Positions 19,205 to 25,988 of a DNA stretch of 64,000 nucleotides are shown piece after piece. The notes beneath the pieces were generated by a model. The model did no database searches. It was not told where the DNA came from and saw only the letters and a program-made list of their open reading frames with translations. Source of the DNA: Streptomyces sioyaensis (GTDB lineage Bacteria; Actinomycetota; Actinomycetes; Streptomycetales; Streptomycetaceae); NCBI RefSeq assembly GCF_004122735.1, contig NZ_SDIF01000018.1, positions 34,807-98,806 on the forward strand. Direction: 5' to 3'. Both the position numbers and the translations under genes were made by a program. Numbering within the stretch: the first letter of the stretch is position 1; every line of letters begins with the position of its first letter.

Positions 19205-20002
19205 TCAGCGGTCTGCCGGTTGCGGGAGCCCCGAAGTCGCCGCACACCGGCAGCTCGGGGTGGCGGTGCGGGCATCGGCGGCGGAAACACTGCGATCCGG
19301 CCGGACGATGGCGCTCAGTGCCGACTCGACATGTTCGAGGTGCGCGGTCATGGCCCGCACGGCGCCCTCTTCGGAGCGCTCGACGATCGCCGCGACGATG
19401 GCGTGGTGCTCCCGGTTCGACTGCTCGCGGCGGTCCCTGGCCAGCATGTCGAGAAAGGTGGACTGCCGGGCCAGGGCGTCCCGGATCTCCTCAATCACCT
19501 TGCGGAACACGGGGTTTCCGGCCGCCTGGGCGATGGAGATGTGGAACAGGGTGTCCAGAGCGACCCAGGCCGTGGTGTCGGTCTGCCGCTCCATCCGTAC
19601 GAGCAGCCGGTCGAGGAGATCCAGGTCGTCCTGGGTGCGCCGGGTGGCGGCGTAGGCGGCGACCGGGATCTCCACGTGCCGGCGGACCTCGACGAGGTCG
19701 CGGGAGGAGTACGCACCGAAGATGGGGTCCTCCGTGGCTCCCGGCGAGGCGACGTACGTCCCCTTGCCGGCGCGGGAGGCCGTCAGCCCCAAGGCCTGCA
19801 TGGCGCGGAGGGCTTCGCGGACGACGGAGCGGCTCACTTCGAAGCGCTGGCCCAGCTCCGCCTCCGAGGGGAGCTTGTCCCCGACCACGTAGTCGCCCCG
19901 CTCGATGGCGCCACGCAGGTCGCTCAGCACGGCCTCCATCGCATTGACGCGCCGAGTCGGGACCCGTGCTGTCCTGCTGTCCAGGTCGACCATGCGTCGC
20001 AT
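19205..20002 (-). CDS. GntR family regulator, FadR/FCD subfamily
   Basis: This 265-residue regulator has an N-terminal winged helix (about residues 22-90, with GDKLPSEAELGQRFEVSRSV and LGLTASRAGKGTYV). A C-terminal FCD all-helical ligand domain follows, whose metal-binding His motif is visible as D.LFHISIAQAAGN and REHHAIV. FCD regulators typically sense carboxylic acids or similar metabolites. Two in-frame ATGs (20002 and 19993) are possible and neither has a strong ribosome site. The last 30 residues are Ala/Cys/Pro-rich and unlike the FCD core. The gene lies between the TetR and LAL regulator genes, and a half-conserved PAS-LuxR-like site lies about 45 bp upstream. Its target is unknown. 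Confidence 0.88.
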   Translation of the reverse strand: MRRMVDLDSRTARVPTRRVNAMEAVLSDLRGAIERGDYVVGDKLPSEAELGQRFEVSRSVVREALRAMQALGLTASRAGKGTYVASPGATEDPIFGAYSSRDLVEVRRHVEIPVAAYAATRRTQDDLDLLDRLLVRMERQTDTTAWVALDTLFHISIAQAAGNPVFRKVIEEIRDALARQSTFLDMLARDRREQSNREHHAIVAAIVERSEEGAVRAMTAHLEHVESALSAIVRPDRSVSAADARTATPSCRCAATSGLPQPADR

Positions 20003-21033
20003 CTTGTGGTCGCGCCGCGAAACGCGTCAACGAGCACGGCGGACTTCTGCGTTTTTCCCTAGAAGAGCGGCCGAACGCGATCGACCGGAGGTCATGGGTA
20101 CCGGCCAGGACCTGCATCAACACAAGAAGGGACGTTTGGCGGTGCAGAGCGGGCCGTTAGTCCGGTTGACACCTCTCACCTGGAGTTCGACGATGCGTGG
20201 TGAACTTGTCAGACAGCCGGACAGGCACGACTGAGAGGTTCGGTTCCGGCTGCCCGTTCACCACCCCTCGGCGCGGTAGCCGGACCGGCACACCCCCGGC
20301 CCGGCCACAAGCCGCGGCCACCGCCGGCGGAGGAGAAGCCTCAGATTCTCCTCAAGAGCCTCACAGCGCACCCGAGATGAGTGCGTAACATTGGTCACAC
20401 CGTTACGACCCGGCAGTCTCCCCGACGGAATTCTGCTTTGCCCGCACCGTGCGATCCACGGTGCCGGCGCTGCTCGGAGCCCGAAGCCGCACCGAGCCCG
20501 GACCGTCCGCGAAAACTTTCATGAGGGACGCCGTTCGCAGTCAAATTCCTTTCCCCGGAGAGGCTACCGCCGAGTATTTCCGCCCGGCCCTTCCGGGATG
20601 CGCCCGGGCCTGCCTCCGATTGTTGCCGCAGCGCACCGTTCCCGGCCCCTGAGAAGGGTTCTCAGAATGATGTGGCAACCTTGAACGCAGCGCATGACGA
20701 AATACCCGTGAACCGCACTGCCGTTGGAAGGTGAACGCCGCCAGGAAGCACAGCAGAAACCAGCTCACCGCAATCCACGCCGGGCGCTCGGCGTGAGCGG
20801 CAAAAAACCCCAGCAGGCTGCCTCGACCGCACTGCCCAGCCGGATTTTTGCGCTTCCTGCCCCTCCTCCAGCGCCACCTACGGCGGCATGTCCGTAGCCC
20901 TACGCACCCTGTGCGCCGACGGCGCGCGGTCGGGAGATCCCCGGTACCGCTCCCCGCTTGCCCACACCGCGTGCGACACCCTCGGCACACGCCGCCGCGA
21001 CAACAGCTCGCGGTCTGAAGGGATCTGAACCTG
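20003..21033. other. Long intergenic region upstream of the first LAL regulator
   Basis: About 1 kb without a gene I can support. Open frames here have poor codon bias and no ribosome sites. It contains GTAAC and GTTAC half-sites separated by 12 bp near 20386-20407, and a PAS-LuxR-like sequence at 20047-20062. A long leader or several promoters for the LAL gene are likely. Confidence 0.5.
20047..20062 (-). promoter_or_regulatory. Weak candidate PAS-LuxR operator near the GntR gene
   Basis: On the minus strand CTAGGGAAAAACGCAG matches 13 of 16 positions of the PimM consensus. Only the left half is conserved and dyad symmetry is poor. It lies about 45 bp upstream of the GntR start. Confidence 0.25.
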
Positions 21034-23853
21034 ATGTTGCTGGACCGCGATACTGAACTGGACCTCACGGCCGCCGCCCTGAGAAGCGGGCGGGGTGCTC
21101 TGGTCCTGGTCAGCGGTCCGTTGGGGGTGGGCAAATCAGCGCTCCTCGACGGCATCAGCGCACTCGGCGCGGCGCAGGGAGCCCAGCACCTGCGGGTGAG
21201 CGCGGCCCCGATGGAGCGGGACTTCTCCCTGGGAGCCGCTCGCCAGCTTCTGGAACCGGCGCTGCGGGACGCTTCGCCCGAGACGCGGGAGCGATGGACC
21301 TCGGGCGCCGCGGGCCCGGCGCGCTGCGCGCTCGACGCCGGCCTGCCCGGCGGCGTCGGACCGTCCGAGACCGTCCTGGGCGGCCTCACCGTACTCCTTG
21401 CGAACATGGCCAGCGACCAGCCCGTTCTCATGCTCGTCGACGAGCTGCAATGGGCGGACCCGGCAACCCTCGCGTGGCTGCGACACCTGAGCGGGCGGCT
21501 GGCCGACCTGCCGGTCGTGCTGGTGTGTGCGGTCCGCGAGGGCGAGACCCTCACCGGACATCCGGCGGTCCAGGAGATCGTCGGACAGGCCACGCACACC
21601 CTGCGCCCCGGAAACCTGGCGCTGCAGGACACCCACGAGCTGATCCGGCGGTATTACGGGGAAGCGCCGGACGAGGCGTTCGCGGCGGCCTGCCACCGGG
21701 CCACCGGCGGCAATCCCCTGTTCCTGAGCTGCCTGCTGGCGGATGCGGCGCCCCAGGGCCTCCGGCCCACCGCGGACAACGCCGAGGCGGTGGCCGCGCT
21801 CCGGCCGGCCTCGCTGCAACACCGGCTGATGCGCCGCCTGGACGCGCGATCGAAGCAGGTCAGGAGGGTTGCCCGGGCAGTGGCCGTGCTCGGCGACGCC
21901 ACGCACCCCCAGCTGCTGACCAGGCTGGCCGAGGTGGACTCCGCCGGGCTGGATCATGCCCTGCGACAGCTGACGGATCTCGGCCTGACGACCGGCATGC
22001 GGCTCCCCCGGTTCGTCCACGCCCTCGTGCAGTCGGCGGTGGCGGAGGGCATCCCCCTGGAGGAGCGGACCGTCATGCATGCGCTGGCCGCCGAGTCACT
22101 GCACCGGGCCGGCCTGCCGCCCGAGCAGGTGGCGAGGCATCTGATGACCCTGACGACACCGACCTACACCTGGGCCACCGAGGTGCTGCGCGCGGCTGCC
22201 TTCGCCGCGCAGCGCAGGGGCGCGCCCGAGGTCGCCGCGGGCTATCTGCGACGGGCCCTGATGGATAGTTCACCGGACAACTACCGGGCGGAGTTGCTGA
22301 TCGACCTGGCCACGGCGGAACGCAGCTTCGCCCCGTACGCCTCCGTGCGGCACATCGCCCAGGCCGTTTTGCTGTGCGACGGACCCATTCAGCGCGCGCA
22401 GGCCGTGGTGCGGCTGGCCCCCAGCGCGTTCGCCTCGACGCTGCTGCCCGTCCACGAGCTGCTGCGCGAGGCGGCGGACGCGCTGGGGCCCGGCGAGCGG
22501 CTGCAAGGATCGGACCGGGAGCTGGCACTGCGCCTGGAGGCCCGTGTCCGGCAGTCGACGCTGCCGGAGCCGGAGCAACTGGCCGACTCCGTGGCCCGTC
22601 TCGTCGGTCTGGGCCCCGAGCCGAGGACCGAGACCGTGGCCGAGCGGGAGCTGCTCGCCCCGCTGCTGGGTGCCGCGACGTTCTCCAACGCGCTGCCCGC
22701 CCATGAGGTGGCACGGGTGGCGAACCGCGTCCTCCAGCACGAGCCGACCGTGCCCGCGCATGTGCACACCACGATGCCGCTGGTGGTGGCCAGCCTCGTG
22801 GCCGCGGACTCCGTCGACGAGCTGGATTCCTGGCTCGGTGCGGTCCAGGAGAACGCGGCGGGTCGGCAGACGCGCGTGGAGCGGGCGATGATCGGCACCG
22901 AGCGGGCGCTCGTCTCGCTGGCCCGTGGCCGGCTGACCCAGGCCAAGGAGCAGGCGCTCGCGGCCTTCGAGCTGGCCGGGGCGAAGCACGAGGAGGTCTT
23001 CACCCTGTCGTCGATGACCCTCGCCGCCTGCGCGATCCTCACCGGCGACCACCAGCTCGCCGACCGGCTGATCGCCGTCAAATACCGGGCGGAGGAAGAT
23101 CCCTACGTGTGGTCGGGGCTGGCCATGCTGAAGGGGCAGAGCGCGGCGCGGAAGGGCGATCTGGACGCCGCACTGGGCTGCTTCCTCGACGCCGGGCGCC
23201 GTCTTGAGCAGTGCGGATGGCTCAATCCGGCGCTGCTGCCCTGGGCCTCGGCCGCCGCGTTCCTGCACCTCTACCTCGGCGATCACAAGCAGGCCAGGGA
23301 GCTGAGTGCGCTGGAGGTGGAACGGGCCCGTGCCTGGGGTGCGCCGGGACCGCTCGGCCGGGCGCTGCGCGTGCACAGCCACATGGTCGAGGGCCCGGGC
23401 AGCGTCGAGGTGCTGCGGGAGGCGGTGGACGTACTGCATGTGTCCGCCAACCGCTTCGAGCTGTGCCAGGCCCTGCTGGATCTCGGCGAGCACCTCGGCC
23501 CGGCCGACGCCCGTGGCCGTGCGGCGCTGCGTCAGGCCCACGCGGAGGCGGTCGGGTGTGACACCCCCTGGCTGGCCCGCCGGGCGGAGGAACTGCTCGC
23601 CGGCGCACCGCCGGACCCGGAGACCGCACGCGGTCAACTCACCCCCGCGGAGTGGAAGGTCGCCGAGCAGGCCGCCTCGGGGCGGACGAACCAGATGATC
23701 GCCGACGAGTTGAACATCACGTGCCGCGCCGTGGAAAAGCATCTGACGAATTGCTACCGCAAGATGTCAATTCCGGGTCGCGCGCATCTCGGCGCCGTAT
23801 TGGAAGAACTCGACCGGCAGCCCGACTCGTCCGGCGCGGCGGCCCCTTCCTGA
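21034..23853 (+). CDS. LAL-type LuxR transcriptional activator (first copy)
   Basis: This 939-residue protein has the architecture of large ATP-binding LuxR regulators such as PikD and AveR. A Walker A motif (GPLGVGKSALL, about residues 29-39) and a Walker B motif (VLMLVDELQWAD, about 130-141) mark the N-terminal STAND ATPase. A long helical TPR-like middle follows. The last 65 residues are a LuxR helix-turn-helix (LTPAEWKVAEQAASGRTNQM, then RAVEKHLTNCYRKMSI). It is expected to activate cluster promoters. The ATG at 21034 has GAAGGG about 10 bases upstream. It is one of two LAL genes in the cluster. The second (25989-28868) has the same layout but clearly different sequence, so they are not a recent duplication. 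Confidence 0.93.
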   Translation: MLLDRDTELDLTAAALRSGRGALVLVSGPLGVGKSALLDGISALGAAQGAQHLRVSAAPMERDFSLGAARQLLEPALRDASPETRERWTSGAAGPARCALDAGLPGGVGPSETVLGGLTVLLANMASDQPVLMLVDELQWADPATLAWLRHLSGRLADLPVVLVCAVREGETLTGHPAVQEIVGQATHTLRPGNLALQDTHELIRRYYGEAPDEAFAAACHRATGGNPLFLSCLLADAAPQGLRPTADNAEAVAALRPASLQHRLMRRLDARSKQVRRVARAVAVLGDATHPQLLTRLAEVDSAGLDHALRQLTDLGLTTGMRLPRFVHALVQSAVAEGIPLEERTVMHALAAESLHRAGLPPEQVARHLMTLTTPTYTWATEVLRAAAFAAQRRGAPEVAAGYLRRALMDSSPDNYRAELLIDLATAERSFAPYASVRHIAQAVLLCDGPIQRAQAVVRLAPSAFASTLLPVHELLREAADALGPGERLQGSDRELALRLEARVRQSTLPEPEQLADSVARLVGLGPEPRTETVAERELLAPLLGAATFSNALPAHEVARVANRVLQHEPTVPAHVHTTMPLVVASLVAADSVDELDSWLGAVQENAAGRQTRVERAMIGTERALVSLARGRLTQAKEQALAAFELAGAKHEEVFTLSSMTLAACAILTGDHQLADRLIAVKYRAEEDPYVWSGLAMLKGQSAARKGDLDAALGCFLDAGRRLEQCGWLNPALLPWASAAAFLHLYLGDHKQARELSALEVERARAWGAPGPLGRALRVHSHMVEGPGSVEVLREAVDVLHVSANRFELCQALLDLGEHLGPADARGRAALRQAHAEAVGCDTPWLARRAEELLAGAPPDPETARGQLTPAEWKVAEQAASGRTNQMIADELNITCRAVEKHLTNCYRKMSIPGRAHLGAVLEELDRQPDSSGAAAPS

Positions 23854-24306
23854 CCCGCCCCGCCCTCGTCTTTGTGGTATCGGCCGGCGCCGCCGAGCGG
23901 CGCCGGCCTCTCTCAACAATCCGGTCATGACAAAGAGTTATTGCTACCGCACCGTATTGACACCGAACCACCGAACCCAGACACCACAGTGTTTTGCTAT
24001 TTGCCACATGTCGCGTTGACTCCCGGGATGTGGCGTTCCTAGGCTCGGAGCAGCGGAATACCAATGCAAAGAAAGGCACTTCGCTCCGTGGACCGAAGGA
24101 GCGGGGACGACCAATGCCTCATTCGACGGCGTATTTTCCGGCGCGTCGACCGCAGAAAGACGGTAGCTCCCTTGACATCCCAGCACTACGCCGACCCGAT
24201 GCCTCTGGCGGCGGCCCCTCACCCCCCGACCTCCCACACGCCGCGCGGGCCCGATCAGCCTGCCCTCGCGGCGGGGCGGCGCCCGCTTGAGCACCAACAA
24301 GCCTGT
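23854..24306. other. Leader region of the PAS-LuxR gene with a small overlapping ORF
   Basis: AT-richer intergenic DNA, likely holding the PAS-LuxR promoter. A 58-codon ORF (24114-24290) has AAGGAG upstream of its ATG and ends 16 nt before the preferred PAS-LuxR start, which itself lacks a ribosome site. This could be a coupling leader. The codon bias of the small ORF is only partly typical, so it may instead be chance. Confidence 0.4.
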
Positions 24307-25047
24307 ATGGCCAGCCTCGACGCCACGCTGGCGATCGTGGCCGCCGATGCGGAGTTCTTCCGGCTCTTCGGCCAGGACTCCACCGAAGCGTGTGGACGCA
24401 GCCTCTACTCGCTTTTGCACCCCAGCGCTCCCGCTCTGCTGAACCGGCACTTCGCCCGCCTGGCAGAGGGGCACCGCGCACGGTTCGTGGAACGGATGGT
24501 GGGCATCCGTGGCGAGGAGGTGCCGTTCTCGGGCGAACTGACCGGCATAGCGGTGCGCAGCGAATCGGAACAGGCACCGTCCTTCGTCGTGGTCGTGCGG
24601 CCCGACGACGAGTCGGCCTCGCCCACCGGCCAGGATGACGCGCCGGCCGGCCGCAGGCAGTTGCTCACCCAACTCGACGCGCAGATCCTCGAAGGCGTCG
24701 CGAGCGGCGCCTCCACCGTCCAACTGGCCGCCCGGCTCTACCTCAGCAGGCAGGGCGTGGAGTACCACGTCGGCCTGATGCTGCGTCGGCTCAAGGCGCC
24801 CAACCGCGCCGCGCTGGTCGCCCGGGCGCACTCCATGGGGATGCTCACCATTGGCAGTTGGCCGCCCAGGGTCCTCCCCGAGTTCGTGAAGGACACCGAC
24901 AACCGCCGCAGCCGCAGCCGCCGGGCGGACGCTCCCCGGCCGCGCACCGCGGCCGCCTCCCGACGCGAGGCCTCGGTGCCTCGCACATCGCCGACCGTAC
25001 CCGGCGCCCGGACCGCTCCGGGCATGCCCAACTCCCGGGCCTCATAA
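24307..25047 (+). CDS. PAS-LuxR transcriptional regulator (PimM-like)
   Basis: PAS-LuxR proteins such as PimM bind a 16-bp palindrome and activate polyketide genes. Here a PAS-like N-terminus (MASLDATLAIVAADAEFFRL, then STEACGRSLYSLLHPS and VERMVGIRG) is followed by a LuxR helix-turn-helix (LTQLDAQILEGVASGASTVQ, then RQGVEYHVGLMLRRL) and the family tail WPPRVLPEFVK. The start at 24307 is chosen by similarity to the short PimM N-terminus. In-frame ATGs at 24199 and 24064 would add 36 or 81 residues, and typical coding bias is already visible from 24199. About 60 further residues, basic and Pro/Ala-rich, follow the usual family end and are unusual. Confidence 0.88.
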   Translation: MASLDATLAIVAADAEFFRLFGQDSTEACGRSLYSLLHPSAPALLNRHFARLAEGHRARFVERMVGIRGEEVPFSGELTGIAVRSESEQAPSFVVVVRPDDESASPTGQDDAPAGRRQLLTQLDAQILEGVASGASTVQLAARLYLSRQGVEYHVGLMLRRLKAPNRAALVARAHSMGMLTIGSWPPRVLPEFVKDTDNRRSRSRRADAPRPRTAAASRREASVPRTSPTVPGARTAPGMPNSRAS

Positions 25048-25176
25048 GGCTTCAGCACGGCCGGCAGCACAGTGGGGCGTCCCCGATGGGGCGCCCCCTC
25101 TCTGTTCCCCCGGCGCCCGATCTCCGTGCACCAGGGCGGCCGTTCCTCCTCCCCGCGCGGGAACCACTCCTCGGAT

Positions 25177-25192
25177 GTAGGGAATTCCTCAA
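25177..25192. promoter_or_regulatory. Candidate PAS-LuxR (PimM-type) operator
   Basis: GTAGGGAATTCCTCAA matches 13 of 16 positions of the PimM consensus. Its core GGGAATTCC is a perfect match, and mismatches are mostly at the edges. It lies in the gap after the PAS-LuxR gene and upstream of the second LAL gene. Confidence 0.45.
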
Positions 25193-25307
25193 CTGCCTTT
25201 GACGACAATGGAAATGTCGCCGACGCCGCCCTCGGGACCCGGGCCCCCGCGCTCCGAGGGCCTTGCTGGGACGGCGACGAGGCCGGCCTACGCCTCCGGC
25301 CGGAAGC

Positions 25308-25352
25308 ACACCGGCTCCGTGTGGACAATCCCCCTCCTCACGGAGCCGGTGT
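25308..25352. terminator. 14-bp stem hairpin downstream of the PAS-LuxR gene
   Basis: ACACCGGCTCCGTG and its exact complement are separated by 17 bases. The position, about 260 bp after the PAS-LuxR stop, suits a terminator, but the large loop also fits an operator or leader structure. Confidence 0.5.
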
Positions 25353-25379
25353 TGCGTTGCGGGTCGGTGTTGCGTTGCG
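25349..25379 (+). repeat. Short direct repeat, possible operator
   Basis: GGTGTTGCGTTGCG occurs at 25349-25362 and again at 25366-25379, a 17-bp period. The first copy overlaps the right arm of the adjacent hairpin. Function is unknown. Confidence 0.5.
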
Positions 25380-25988
25380 ACGACCGGCGACTACGCGCGG
25401 TAGCCGGCCCATTCGCCTTCTCTTCACGGCCAGTTGTTGCAACGTCAAGTTCTTTCGCGCCCTGGTCGGCGCCGCCCCCGCCGCTGCGGCCGCAGAGCAC
25501 CACTGGCGTCACCGCAGTCCGTCGAGCCGCACCGTGCACGGGTCTCACTCCTGGCCGGGCGCTCGGGCTAGAGTCAGCTCAGCTGGAAAGCGTCGTCGCC
25601 CGGGCTGACGTCACCGCCGGCCCGGGCACATTCCCCCGAGGGGAGATGTCCCGGCCCAGGTACGGGCAGTCGGCGCGTTGCGGCACGGCGCCCATGTGGC
25701 CCCGGGGAGACCTCTTCGCCCAAGCTTCGCCTGCCGGGCACCCGCGGAGGTCTTTTGTTCACCGCATATAGGAGAAACTGGAGAAAGTGTCCCTACGGGG
25801 AGAGGGCGAAGACACAGCCATGGACCGGCAGCATTTCTGTGCGCAGGGGCGCCGCCGCGGACCACGCGGGGGCTGTGCGGGGGCGGAGCGGCCGGTGGCC
25901 GGCGGCCGCGCGGATGCTGCACCCCTGCCCGTAGGGGACTGCCCGGCACGACCGTGCCGGGTGCAGATGCGGACAGAGGAGACTCCCG

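Larger units (their letters stand above)
25048..25988. other. Long intergenic region upstream of the second LAL regulator
   Basis: About 940 bp with no gene I can support. Open frames on both strands look like chance. It holds a PAS-LuxR-like operator (25177-25192), a large hairpin (25308-25352) and a short direct repeat (25349-25379). The LAL promoter and a long leader probably lie in the right part. Confidence 0.55.

Noticed and set aside
20541..21632. A 363-codon minus-strand frame across the LAL promoter region
   Set aside because: More than half lies antisense to the LAL gene and its composition (Arg, Ser, Pro) is that of shadow frames.
25199..25771. A 190-codon open frame in the gap before the second LAL gene
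   Set aside because: It has no ribosome site, no recognisable domain and atypical composition (Pro/Arg/Ser), and it overlaps a hairpin and a direct repeat.
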